From Planctomycetaceae bacterium (lineage in GTDB: Bacteria > Planctomycetota > Planctomycetia > Pirellulales > Pirellulaceae): a DNA stretch of 64,000 bases. The stretch spans positions 1 through 64,000 of the forward strand of contig JACKHN010000014.1 of NCBI GenBank assembly GCA_020638975.1. Reading direction: 5' to 3'. Positions 25,708 to 34,008 of the stretch are shown piece by piece. The first letter of the stretch is position 1. Each line of letters starts with the position of its first letter. The notes beneath the pieces were generated by a model. The model was not told where the DNA came from. It did not search any database and saw nothing but the letters and a program-made list of their open reading frames with translations. The position numbers and the translations under genes were made by a program.

Positions 25708-25727
25708 TGTATTAATACATTAATACA
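25708..25727. promoter_or_regulatory. Probable operator of the GntR/ABC operon
   Basis: Perfect 12-bp palindrome TGTATTAATACA (25708-25719) directly followed by a further TTAATACA half site (25720-25727), upstream of the YtrA-type gene start at 25682. It is strikingly AT-rich compared with its surroundings and would overlap a promoter. Confidence 0.6.
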
Positions 25728-25799
25728 ATTGTGCCGTTCGAGTCAAGCAAAAAATATCCGCCCAGCAAGAAAGGCTCGAACTGCACACAGGTCTCCCGA

Positions 25800-25977
25800 T
25801 CCGAGCTGTGCGCAGGTCTCCCGACCTCGCACATTCCCGACCGCAGGTCTCCCTCCGCGACGCACGGTCAACGGTCCTGGAGACCTTCGGTCGGCGGTTT
25901 CGGCGAGGTCAGGAGACCTGCGCCGAGCGTGGGGTCAGGAGACCTGCGCCGAGCGTGGACCTACGCCGAGCGTACCC
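25800..25977. repeat. GGTCTCC-type dispersed repeat, copy 1 with internal tandem
   Basis: Array of AGGTCTCC / GGAGACCT motifs in both orientations, including two perfect 26-bp tandem copies at 25907-25932 and 25933-25958 (each begins GGTCAGGAGACCTGCG). A related stretch is at 56560-56682. A degenerate unit continues into the 3' end of the NfeD-like gene, supplying part of its last codons. Confidence 0.8.
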
Positions 25978-27519
25978 TCAGGAAACTTGCGCCGAGCCAA
26001 GATCTTCGATTTCGCGAACAACGATTCGATTGCCGCTAATCTGAATCACGCGCACTTGCTTTCCCTTGTCGACGAACGAACCGTCCGCGACGACATCGAG
26101 GTAAGCGTCGCCGAAGATTGCTTTACCGGCGGGACGCAGCGGTGATTCGGCGACGCCCCAATCACCAACGCCGACAGGGAAACGATTCGCTTCAGCAGTT
26201 CGTCTTGGCTTACCTTCCTCATCCGTATCGTCGTGACTCGGCACCGGCAACTCGAGCTTCAACCAACCGACGACGGGAACGGTACCAAAGTAGTGACTCA
26301 CCCCGAAGGCTGCGAACAAGAAGGCGAAGCCCGCGCCCACAATCACCAATATCCCTTGCAAACTGGCGTTCAGTTCACGGGTTGTGGTCGGAATCACAAA
26401 GTCTTGCCCCGCCATAATCAACGAGACCACCAGCAGCAACATTCCCGTGATCCCAGCGAAGCCAAATCCCGGTGTGACGAAGATCTCGATCAGCAGGAAA
26501 GCAACGCCCAACAAGAACAACACAACTTCCAGCCATGCGGCCGTGCCACCTAAAAACTTGCTCCAGAAGAACAAGGTGAAACACATCGCCGCAATAATAC
26601 CGCCAGCACCAAGCCCCGGCGCGCTGAACTCGACATACAAAGCGATCAATCCAATCAACAGCAGCAATCCTGTCACGAACGGTACGTTCAAGATCGTGAC
26701 AGCCGTATCGACACCGGTTGGCTCCAGGACGATCAACTCGCCATCGATTCCATATCGCTGTTTAATCTCGTCACGATTCGTTGCGATTCCTTCGGCCAGA
26801 TTCAGCTCGACGGCGCGACGGCCTGTTACCGTCAGGAAATGTTTCTCGCGAGACTCTTGGACCGGCTTTAACTTCTCCCAGTCGTCAGGAGTGTCGGACG
26901 ATTCGATCTCGTGATCGGTAAGGAATGTTTCCACACCGCTGTTCTTATTGCGAACTCGATAGACGATCAGGTCCATGTCGACCATAGCTTCGGCCAAAGC
27001 AGGCGGGCGTCCGGTTGCTTCCGCTAAATCCCGCACGCGTAATGCCAGTTCGCTGCGGATTTTTTCGGGAGCGTGACGAAACAAGGCGTCTTCACCTTGG
27101 AAGATGGGCCCCGCGTCGCCCAAATGCGCCTCGGGAGCCATCACGATCTCGTCGCATCCCAACGCCGCGATGGCAGCGCCGCTCAGGGCTTCGCGCGGCA
27201 CGAACGCAACGATGTGGGCCCAATCCAGATCGAGAAAGCGGTCGGCCAAGTTCAAGCTCGAGTCGACATATCCGCCGGGGCTGTCGATCTCGATGATGAC
27301 GAGATCGGCCCCTTTCTCTTTGGCCACGTCCAGCTTGCGATAAATAAAATGTTCGAGCAGTGGCGTGATGGGACCTTCGAACCGAATCAGCACGGCCTTG
27401 CGAAAGGTCCGCGCCGGTTCGGCCTCCTGGGCAACAACACACGCGTCTACGCACACGATGAGTAACATGGAGGCAACGCAGAGGCAAATGTCTCCGAAAG
27501 CCGTTCTTCGTTGAATCAT
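25978..27519 (-). CDS. NfeD-like membrane serine protease (ClpP-class)
   Basis: 513 residues from the ATG at 27519 (18 bp after the slyD stop; the in-frame ATG at 27552 would overlap slyD). A signal/anchor (~10-31) leads to a ClpP-like protease domain: ADLVIIEIDSPGGYVDSS and the catalytic serine S113 in EALSGAAIAALGCDEIVM. Four or five transmembrane helices follow (~285-410). A C-terminal OB-fold NfeD domain closes the protein (PAGKAIFGDAYLDVVADGSFVDKGKQVRVIQISGNRIVVREI). Long-form NfeD proteins are linked to membrane quality control with stomatin-like partners; no stomatin gene is adjacent. The last codons (GSAQVS) lie in a copy of a dispersed repeat, so the C terminus may have been replaced. 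Confidence 0.88.
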   Translation of the reverse strand: MIQRRTAFGDICLCVASMLLIVCVDACVVAQEAEPARTFRKAVLIRFEGPITPLLEHFIYRKLDVAKEKGADLVIIEIDSPGGYVDSSLNLADRFLDLDWAHIVAFVPREALSGAAIAALGCDEIVMAPEAHLGDAGPIFQGEDALFRHAPEKIRSELALRVRDLAEATGRPPALAEAMVDMDLIVYRVRNKNSGVETFLTDHEIESSDTPDDWEKLKPVQESREKHFLTVTGRRAVELNLAEGIATNRDEIKQRYGIDGELIVLEPTGVDTAVTILNVPFVTGLLLLIGLIALYVEFSAPGLGAGGIIAAMCFTLFFWSKFLGGTAAWLEVVLFLLGVAFLLIEIFVTPGFGFAGITGMLLLVVSLIMAGQDFVIPTTTRELNASLQGILVIVGAGFAFLFAAFGVSHYFGTVPVVGWLKLELPVPSHDDTDEEGKPRRTAEANRFPVGVGDWGVAESPLRPAGKAIFGDAYLDVVADGSFVDKGKQVRVIQISGNRIVVREIEDLGSAQVS

Positions 27520-27536
27520 CGTGCGAGCCCCGTTTG

Positions 27537-28019
27537 TTAGTGCTCGTGACAACCTTCGCCGTGGGCGTGGCCGTGATCGATCTCTTCGGGGGTCGCGTCG
27601 CGGATCTCGCCGACGGTAACATCGAAGTTCAAGGCGACGCCGGCCAATTCATGATTGCCATCGACGGTCACTGTCTCGTCCGTGATCTCGACAACCGTCA
27701 CGACCATCGGACCGTCATCCGTATCGACTTGAAACTGCATGCCCAGTTCCAATTCGTCCATGCCCTCGAACTGACTTCGCTCGACTTCGTGAAGCAACTC
27801 TTCGTCGTGGTCGCCATAAGCGTCTTCCGGTTCGACGTGAATCTTGAATTGATCGCCCGCCGATTTACCTTCCAATACGCTTTCCAATCCGGGAATTATC
27901 CCGCCGACACCATGCAAGTACTCGAGCGGCTCGCCGCCTTCCGAGGTGTCGATGACTTCTCCATCGTCGTCGGTCAACGTGTAATGAATCTTGACGACTT
28001 TGTGTTTCGTAATCTGCAT
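27537..28019 (-). CDS. slyD: FKBP-type peptidyl-prolyl isomerase SlyD
   Basis: 160 residues. The FKBP domain is split by an insert-in-flap (IF) chaperone domain, as in SlyD: HYTLTDDDGEVIDTSEGGEPLEYLHGVGGIIPGLESVLEGKSAGD, then the IF region (~65-130), then HELAGVALNFDVTVGEIRDAT. The C terminus HGHAHGEGCHEH is a His/Cys-rich metal-binding tail, as in nickel-handling SlyD proteins. It catalyses prolyl isomerisation and acts as a chaperone in the cytoplasm. The following gene (NfeD-like) starts 18 bp downstream, so co-transcription is likely. A nickel link with larA is possible but speculative. Confidence 0.93.
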   Translation of the reverse strand: MQITKHKVVKIHYTLTDDDGEVIDTSEGGEPLEYLHGVGGIIPGLESVLEGKSAGDQFKIHVEPEDAYGDHDEELLHEVERSQFEGMDELELGMQFQVDTDDGPMVVTVVEITDETVTVDGNHELAGVALNFDVTVGEIRDATPEEIDHGHAHGEGCHEH

Positions 28020-28334
28020 CGAACTTTCTTCCTGATATGGTTGCGGCGAGTGAGATCGTTGGGAGTATCACCGGCGGGGCAAGTGACGATCACAACCTGG
28101 ATAAGAGCAACATGAGTCACTGCCCATGTTTATAACAGAATAGTTTACGATCGAAGAGTATTCGATGGGGGCATGGAGGATGCAGTCGTTTCACGCTCAG
28201 CGGCCGGCATCTTCACGCGAAGCCGGGCCCGGCGGCCAAGCGTTAAACATGTCAAGGGATTTGACGCCTCCTAGCGACAACTCGATAATACCAACGCCTT
28301 TTTGATTCCCGTCGCGCTGTTGGGATAGTTTTGG
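28020..28334. other. Divergent promoter region between slyD and the HlyD gene
   Basis: 315 bp without a recognisable gene. It separates divergent transcripts and contains an AT-rich patch (TTTATAACAGAATAG near 28129) that could hold a promoter, and a GC-rich palindromic patch near 28200-28240. Confidence 0.45.
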
Positions 28335-29459
28335 ATGATTCAACGGATTGCCATTGGCTTCGTCGCGATTGCCCTGTTGTTGGGCTTGCTGGTTTACAGC
28401 CAGATGCGCGTCGAGCCGCTGAAAGTGTCGGGTTATGTCGAAGCGGACGAGATCCGGCTGGGTTCACGAGTTGGCGGGCGCGTAAAGGCCGTCCACTGTC
28501 AGGAGGGCCAGGCGGTGACCGCCGGAACTTTGCTGCTGGAGCTTGAGGAATTTGACCTACTCGCCAGAAAAGCCGAAGCCACCGCTCAGGTAGCTGCCAG
28601 CGAAGCCGAACTCGCAAGACTGAAGAACGGTTTTCGCGAGGAGGAGATCGCGCAGGCGCAAGCTCGTGTCGAACTACTGGCGGCGAAACACAAGATGTTG
28701 GTCGACGGACCGCGAGCAAGAGAGATCAATGCGGCGCGTGCTCGACGCGATTTGGCGGTTGCACAAGTCGAGCGGGCGAAGTTGACCTACGCTCGTCTCC
28801 AAGATCTATTTGCTCAGGAAACCGGTTCCGTCTCGCGGGACGAAGTCGACCGTTCCATCGAAGAAGTGAAAGTGACGGAGCAGACACAACGGGTTCGCGA
28901 GGAAGAGTTGAAGTTGCTCGAAGAAGGGACTCGCGCCGAAGAAATCACCGCCGCAGCCGCCGAATTGAAAGAAGCCGAACAGGCTCTGAAGCTTTTCAAC
29001 GCAGGCAATCGCTCCGAAGATATCGCACAAGCAGAAGCCGCCGTCGCCGCCGTCCAAGCTGCTCTCGCCGCGATTGAAGTCCAGTTGAACGAGCTGCAAA
29101 TTCGTGCCTCGGTGGATGGTGTTGTGGAAGCGATCGAGTTGCAACCAGGCGACATGGTGGGAATGGGAACGCCTGTCCTATCGCTGATGGACACGCGGAC
29201 GCTGTGGGTGCGTGCTTATGTTCCGGAGAGCCGACTGAACATTGCGATCGACCAAGAGGTTCGCATCACGACGGACAGCTTTACTAGCGAATCATTTCGG
29301 GGAAAGGTGACGTTCATATCACGGCAAGCCGAGTTCACGCCGCGTAACGCCCAGACGCCTGAAGAGCGATCGAAGCAAGTGTTTCGCATCAAGGTCACGT
29401 TGTTGGATGGGCTCGACAAACTTCGACCCGGCATGGCCGCCGATGTCTGGCTGGAGTAA
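28335..29459 (+). CDS. HlyD family periplasmic adaptor of an ABC exporter
   Basis: 374 residues. An N-terminal membrane anchor (AIGFVAIALLLGLLVYS, ~5-21), a biotinyl-lipoyl half motif (VSGYVEADEIRLGSRVGGRVKAVHCQEGQAVTAG), a long coiled-coil hairpin of Ala/Glu-rich heptads (~75-245), the second lipoyl half (LQIRASVDGVVEAIELQPGDMVGMG), and a beta-barrel domain. This layout matches YbhG-type adaptors. It is followed 7 bp downstream by an ABC ATPase-permease fusion, with which it would form an exporter of drugs or toxins. Confidence 0.92.
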   Translation: MIQRIAIGFVAIALLLGLLVYSQMRVEPLKVSGYVEADEIRLGSRVGGRVKAVHCQEGQAVTAGTLLLELEEFDLLARKAEATAQVAASEAELARLKNGFREEEIAQAQARVELLAAKHKMLVDGPRAREINAARARRDLAVAQVERAKLTYARLQDLFAQETGSVSRDEVDRSIEEVKVTEQTQRVREEELKLLEEGTRAEEITAAAAELKEAEQALKLFNAGNRSEDIAQAEAAVAAVQAALAAIEVQLNELQIRASVDGVVEAIELQPGDMVGMGTPVLSLMDTRTLWVRAYVPESRLNIAIDQEVRITTDSFTSESFRGKVTFISRQAEFTPRNAQTPEERSKQVFRIKVTLLDGLDKLRPGMAADVWLE

Positions 29460-29466
29460 CGCATCG

Positions 29467-31641
29467 GTGTCCAGCACAATCTCAGTCCAAGGCCTTTCAC
29501 GCCAGTTCGGCACACTGACGGCAGTCGATGACGTATCGTTCGAGGTCGAACGAGGTGCGATCTTCGGGCTGCTCGGCCCCAACGGCAGCGGCAAATCGAC
29601 GATCATACGCATGCTGTGCGGAGTGTTGCCGCCGTCGGCTGGCGATGCTTCTGTGCTGGGACACAATGTTCGCACGGACTCGGAGGCGATCAAGCGACGC
29701 ATCGGCTACATGTCGCAGAAGTTCAGTTTGTACAACGACTTGTCGGTCCGTGAAAACTTGAACTTCTATGGTCGCATCTATGGCCTCGATGGCGATCAGT
29801 TGGCACGGCGGCGCGAAGAGGTGCTGGAACTGACTTCGCTGGGAGATCGCATTGATCAACTGGCCGGAACGTTATCAGGCGGTTGGAAGCAGCGACTGGC
29901 TCTCGCATGTGCATTGATTCATGAACCCGAAGTGATCTTTCTCGACGAGCCCACCGCCGGGATCGATCCGGTGGCACGGCGGCAGTTGTGGGATCTGCTG
30001 TTCGAGTTGTCGGCGCGAGGTGTTACCTTGTTCGTGACAACGCACTACATGGATGAAGCGGAACGGTGCAACTACGTTGGCTATATCTATCTCGCCAAAT
30101 TGCTCGCGTTGGGCAAACCGGATGAACTCAAGCAATTGCCGACCGTAAATCGACCGGGGACCTCGCGGTACGAGTTGCGAATCGCGTCACCTGCCGAGAA
30201 GCTCGCGCCGCTGCGCGCGAATGAGCAGGTTCACGATGCTACGCTCTTTGGCGAAACAATCCATCTGCTTGTCTCTGATGAAACGCCCGTCGCGAAGATC
30301 TTAGAATCCGCAGGCATCACCGCCAGCGAAGAAGCGATTCGAGAAGTTGGGCCGTCGTTAGAAGATGTCTTTGTGACGTTAACAAAAGCCGCAGAGAGAG
30401 ATCAAGTCGCCCCTGCCGTTCCTTCGATCGACCAGCCCGAAACTGATCGCCCGTCGTCCAAACATGCCGAAGTTCGGCGTTCCCCTTGGCGAACATTCGA
30501 TGGACTGTTCGCGATCCTCATAAAAGAGTTCTTCCACATCCGCCGCCAACGCTCGACCTTGTTCTTCATGCTGGTCATGCCGGTCATGCAGACCATCATC
30601 TTTGGCGTTGCACTCGATACACAAGTGGAACACATTCCGACCGTTGTCCTTGATTTGGACGGTCGGCGGGCGAGTCGCGAATTGACGGAAGCATTCGTCA
30701 ACACGCGTCAGTTCCGTATTGTCGAACGTGTGTACGACCGAGATGTGTTTCAAGGCTTCATGACATCGGGGCGAGCGCGAGTCGGTGTCGTCATACCACC
30801 GAACTACTCGGAACGACTCCTGCAAGGCGAGCAAGTTCAGGTCCAGGTGCTGATTGACGGCAGCGATTCGCAGGTCGCGACGACCGCGTTAAACGCAGCG
30901 AATCTGTTGGGCATGAATCTGTCCGTTGCGATCGCACGACCGAAGGCAGACACCTCCGGATCGGCTCCCTCGCGAGATCCGGTCGGTCGCGCGGCACTGC
31001 CGATCGAAGTGCGTCCCCGCTTGCTCTACAACCCAGATCTGGAAAGCGCCTACTTTTTTGTGCCTGGGTTGGTTGGCATCATCTTGCAACTGGTGACACT
31101 TTTCCTGACGTCTTTCGCGATTGTCGGCGAGCGAGAACTTGGCACGCTGGAACAATTATTCGTAACCCCTGTGGGACGATCTGGGCTGTTGCTTGGAAAA
31201 CTTGTGCCGTATGCCTTGGTTGGTTTTGTCGAGACGTTGGTCGTGCTGGCGGTCATGGTCTATGCATTCGGCGTCCCGATCCAAGGCAGCTTGGTGTTAT
31301 TACTCGTCCTTTCAACTTTGTTCCTGGTCACTGCACTCGGTCTTGGTCTACTGGTATCGACCCTGGCCAAGACGCAGGTCGAGGCAATGCAGTTCGCCTT
31401 CATGATCATGCTGCCATCGGTGCTATTGTCCGGATTTGCGTTCCCGCGAGCCGAGATGCCGTCACCGATCTACGAAGCGACCTACTTGCTGCCGGCCACT
31501 TACTTCATCGAGATCTTGCGTGGTATCGTCCTACGTGGAGCCGACCTGTTCGACCTCCTCCCTTGGGTCGTTGGATTGACGATCTGCTGCTGTGTGATTC
31601 TGATGCTCAGTATTACGCGTTTCCGAAAACAACTGTCCTGA
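29467..31641 (+). CDS. ABC-2 exporter: ATPase fused to permease
   Basis: 724 residues if translation starts at the GTG at 29467, 10 nt after GGAG and just beyond the stop of the HlyD gene; in-frame ATGs at 29407 and 29443 would overlap that gene and lack a ribosome binding site. Domain 1 (~1-290) is an ATPase: Walker A GPNGSGKST, signature LSGGWKQRLALA, Walker B VIFLDEPTAGIDP. Domain 2 (~345-724) is an ABC-2 permease: a first TM (STLFFMLVMPVMQTIIFGVAL), a periplasmic domain, and five to six C-terminal TMs including ELGTLEQLFVTPVGRSGLLLGK. Single-chain fusion of YbhF- and YbhR/S-like halves. Confidence 0.92.
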   Translation: MSSTISVQGLSRQFGTLTAVDDVSFEVERGAIFGLLGPNGSGKSTIIRMLCGVLPPSAGDASVLGHNVRTDSEAIKRRIGYMSQKFSLYNDLSVRENLNFYGRIYGLDGDQLARRREEVLELTSLGDRIDQLAGTLSGGWKQRLALACALIHEPEVIFLDEPTAGIDPVARRQLWDLLFELSARGVTLFVTTHYMDEAERCNYVGYIYLAKLLALGKPDELKQLPTVNRPGTSRYELRIASPAEKLAPLRANEQVHDATLFGETIHLLVSDETPVAKILESAGITASEEAIREVGPSLEDVFVTLTKAAERDQVAPAVPSIDQPETDRPSSKHAEVRRSPWRTFDGLFAILIKEFFHIRRQRSTLFFMLVMPVMQTIIFGVALDTQVEHIPTVVLDLDGRRASRELTEAFVNTRQFRIVERVYDRDVFQGFMTSGRARVGVVIPPNYSERLLQGEQVQVQVLIDGSDSQVATTALNAANLLGMNLSVAIARPKADTSGSAPSRDPVGRAALPIEVRPRLLYNPDLESAYFFVPGLVGIILQLVTLFLTSFAIVGERELGTLEQLFVTPVGRSGLLLGKLVPYALVGFVETLVVLAVMVYAFGVPIQGSLVLLLVLSTLFLVTALGLGLLVSTLAKTQVEAMQFAFMIMLPSVLLSGFAFPRAEMPSPIYEATYLLPATYFIEILRGIVLRGADLFDLLPWVVGLTICCCVILMLSITRFRKQLS

Positions 31642-31661
31642 TAAAAACCGAGAACTCTCTT

Positions 31662-32714
31662 ATGAGTCGTAAGCTCGTCATCCTGACCGAAGGCCATACC
31701 AACCCGCACACCGCCAAGACGGCCAGTTGCATCATCCGTTACCGGCGTGACGAGGTCGTCGCGCTGCTCGATGGCACGCAAGCCGGCAAGACGACGCAAG
31801 AACTGCTGGCCGTGGGAGGCGATGTGCCGGTCGTCGCGACACTGGATGAAGCTGCCGGCGCGAACACGTTGTTGCTGGGAATCGCTCCTCCCGGCGGCAA
31901 GATCCCCGGGCCGTGGCGAGCGATCATCCTGGATGCGATCAGCCGAGGCATGAATGTGCTGGCCGGGTTGCACGACTTTCTGACAGATGATGCCGAGTTC
32001 GTTGCCGCTGCTGAGAAACACGGCGTCACGCTGACCGATGTCCGCAAGAACGAAGAACGAACGATCGCGCGGCGCGTGGGCATTCGCGATGATTGTTTGC
32101 GAGTTCTCACAGTCGGGCACGATTGCAGCGTTGGCAAGATGTTGACCTCGGTCGAGCTAACGAATGCCCTCAAGGCACGCGGCCACAAGGCAAAGTTCAT
32201 CGCGACGGGCCAAACGGGCATCATGGTGGAAGGCGACGGATGTCCGATCGATCGTGTGATCTCGGACTTCGTCAGCGGCTCGGTCGAGAAGATGATCCTG
32301 CAGCATCAACAAAACGACATCTTGATCGTTGAAGGACAAGGAAGTCTTGTGCATCCGTCCTACTCGGCAGTGACGCTCGGGTTGCTACACGGTTCGTTGC
32401 CGCAGGCCATGATCATGTGTTACGAAGTGGGGCGTCATTGCATCACAGGCGTCGAGCACGTCAAGATCCCGCCGCTGGCCAAGATTATCGAACTGAACGA
32501 GATGATGGCCAGTCTCACGCAGCCGTCCCGAGTCATCGGGATCGCGATGAACAGTCGGCGTGTTAGTGCCGACGAAGCGGAGTTGGAGCGTGAACGCGTT
32601 CGCGCGGAACTGGGTTTACCCGTTTGCGATGTTATTCGGCATGGGCCCGATGAATTGGTCGATGCGATTCTGAAATTCAAAGAGTGTGACGAGTGGAAGA
32701 TGGTGAGCAAGTAA
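31662..32714 (+). CDS. dgcN: DUF1611 family protein, DgcN-like
   Basis: 350 residues from the ATG at 31662; the open frame extends upstream only by overlapping the ABC gene. An N-terminal Rossmann-like domain (~1-135) is followed by a P-loop domain with GHDCSVGKM (152-160) and a Walker B-like DILIVEGQGSL. DUF1611 proteins include DgcN, reported to acetylate D-glutamate in a D-glutamate catabolic route. The next gene encodes an enolase-superfamily epimerase resembling its partner DgcA. The pair is separated here by an inverted-repeat element. Function follows from family and pairing; the substrate is not proven. Confidence 0.8.
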   Translation: MSRKLVILTEGHTNPHTAKTASCIIRYRRDEVVALLDGTQAGKTTQELLAVGGDVPVVATLDEAAGANTLLLGIAPPGGKIPGPWRAIILDAISRGMNVLAGLHDFLTDDAEFVAAAEKHGVTLTDVRKNEERTIARRVGIRDDCLRVLTVGHDCSVGKMLTSVELTNALKARGHKAKFIATGQTGIMVEGDGCPIDRVISDFVSGSVEKMILQHQQNDILIVEGQGSLVHPSYSAVTLGLLHGSLPQAMIMCYEVGRHCITGVEHVKIPPLAKIIELNEMMASLTQPSRVIGIAMNSRRVSADEAELERERVRAELGLPVCDVIRHGPDELVDAILKFKECDEWKMVSK

Positions 32715-32725
32715 TGTGTAGAGAA

Positions 32726-32798
32726 GGGGTCGGGAGTCTTTTTCGGCCAGAGACACTTCAATTGGAGCAACGCTTGGCCGAAAAAGACTCCCGACCCC
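32726..32798. repeat. Perfect 24-bp inverted repeat between dgcN and dgcA
   Basis: Arms 32726-32749 and 32775-32798 are perfect complements (each contains CGGGAGTCTTTTTCGG or its reverse complement) around a 25-bp loop. It fills nearly the whole gap between the two genes. A transcript through it would form a very stable hairpin. It lacks coding content and looks like a small mobile palindrome. Confidence 0.85.
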
Positions 32799-32826
32799 GT
32801 TTACTTCGAAGATGTGAGACCGCAAC

Positions 32827-33840
32827 ATGCAATTAACGATTCACGCGTTCGATCTACCACTGGCACACACCTTCACCATTTCCCGCGAGTCGATCACGGT
32901 TCAGAAGACGTTAATCGTCGAGTTGGAAGAAGATGGCTTTCGCGGCTATGGCGAAGCGACGACGAACAACTACTACGGCTTCACGTTTGAGAACATGGCA
33001 GCGGCGTTGGAGCGAGTGCGCCAAGATTTGGAATCGCAGACGCTCGACGACCCTGTTACTTTGTGGCAGCAGCTTCATCCCAAGTTGAACGACAATCCGT
33101 TCGCTCAATGTGCGTTGGATCAGGCGGCTCATGATTTGTGGGGCAAGAAACTCGGTCAGCCCGTCTATCGACTGTGGGGACTGGAAGCGAAGAACCTGCC
33201 GCCGACTGACTACACGATCGGAATCGATGAGATCGACGTCATGGTCGCAAAGATGCAAGAGTTTCCAGACTGGCCGATCTACAAGATCAAACTCGGCACC
33301 GCGCACGACTTGGACATCGTGCGAGCCTTGCGTGAGCACACAGCATCCGTATTCCGAGTCGACGCCAATTGTGGTTGGTCCGCCGAGGAAACGATTCGCA
33401 ACTCGAGCGAATTGAAATCGCTTAACGTCGAATTCATCGAACAACCGTTGCCCGCCGACCAAGGCGCGGCGATGGAGCAAGTCTATCGCGAGTCCGCTCT
33501 GCCCGTCATCGCCGATGAAAGTTGCATCGTTGAATCGGATGTCGAACGCTGCGTCAACCGCTTCCATGGCATCAACATCAAGCTCGTGAAATGCGGTGGT
33601 CTCACACCCGCTCGCCGCATGATCGATCGTGCTCGCGAGCTTGGCTTGCAAGTCATGGTCGGTTGCATGACCGAATCGACCGTCGGCATCTCGGCCATCG
33701 CACAATTGTTGCCGTTGCTCGACTACGTCGACATGGATGGCGCGTTGCTGCTTGCCAAGGACATCGCGACAGGCGTCACCATCGAGCAGGGCAAGTGCAA
33801 GTATTCCAACGAGAATGGGTGCGGAGTCATTTTGAACTAG
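32827..33840 (+). CDS. dgcA: Enolase-superfamily epimerase/racemase, DgcA-like dipeptide epimerase group
   Basis: 337 residues of the muconate-lactonizing subgroup. Catalytic lysines K153/K155 in the KIKLG motif, metal ligands D179 (VDANCGW), E205 (EQPL) and D230 (ADES), and the second-face lysine K255 in IKLVKCGG: a two-base 1,1-proton-transfer layout as in L-Ala-D/L-Glu epimerases. Pairing with a DUF1611 gene suggests the N-acetyl-D-glutamate racemase DgcA rather than a classical dipeptide epimerase. The TAG stop (33838-33840) lies inside the terminal inverted repeat of a downstream element, so the original C terminus may have been altered. Confidence 0.85.
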   Translation: MQLTIHAFDLPLAHTFTISRESITVQKTLIVELEEDGFRGYGEATTNNYYGFTFENMAAALERVRQDLESQTLDDPVTLWQQLHPKLNDNPFAQCALDQAAHDLWGKKLGQPVYRLWGLEAKNLPPTDYTIGIDEIDVMVAKMQEFPDWPIYKIKLGTAHDLDIVRALREHTASVFRVDANCGWSAEETIRNSSELKSLNVEFIEQPLPADQGAAMEQVYRESALPVIADESCIVESDVERCVNRFHGINIKLVKCGGLTPARRMIDRARELGLQVMVGCMTESTVGISAIAQLLPLLDYVDMDGALLLAKDIATGVTIEQGKCKYSNENGCGVILN

Positions 33841-33972
33841 TGCTGTGTTTCGGCTAAGAATTCGGGTGCCACTGGCTCCGCCAGTGCTGCACGGACCAAC
33901 CACGCCCGTGACGGCACTGGCAGAGCCAGTGGCACACAACCCTAAGATTAAGCTGCACCACCAGGCACTAGT
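33836..33972. mobile_element. MITE-like palindromic element with ACTAGTGC ends
   Basis: 137 bp bounded by perfect 8-bp inverted ends ACTAGTGC (33836-33843) and GCACTAGT (33965-33972). Inside is a near-perfect inverted repeat of 22 bp (33866-33887 against 33914-33935, 21 of 22), built around GTGCCACTGGCTC. Its left end contains the stop codon of dgcA. Noncoding. Confidence 0.75.
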
Positions 33973-34008
33973 CGCCGCCTTCAACTTTCGGCACGCCGCA
34001 CTTCGCTC

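Noticed and set aside
32726..32798. Inverted repeats such as this one called as intrinsic terminators
   Set aside because: Several lie between genes of the same operon or contain long loops and lack a U-tract, so repeat or mobile element is the safer label.
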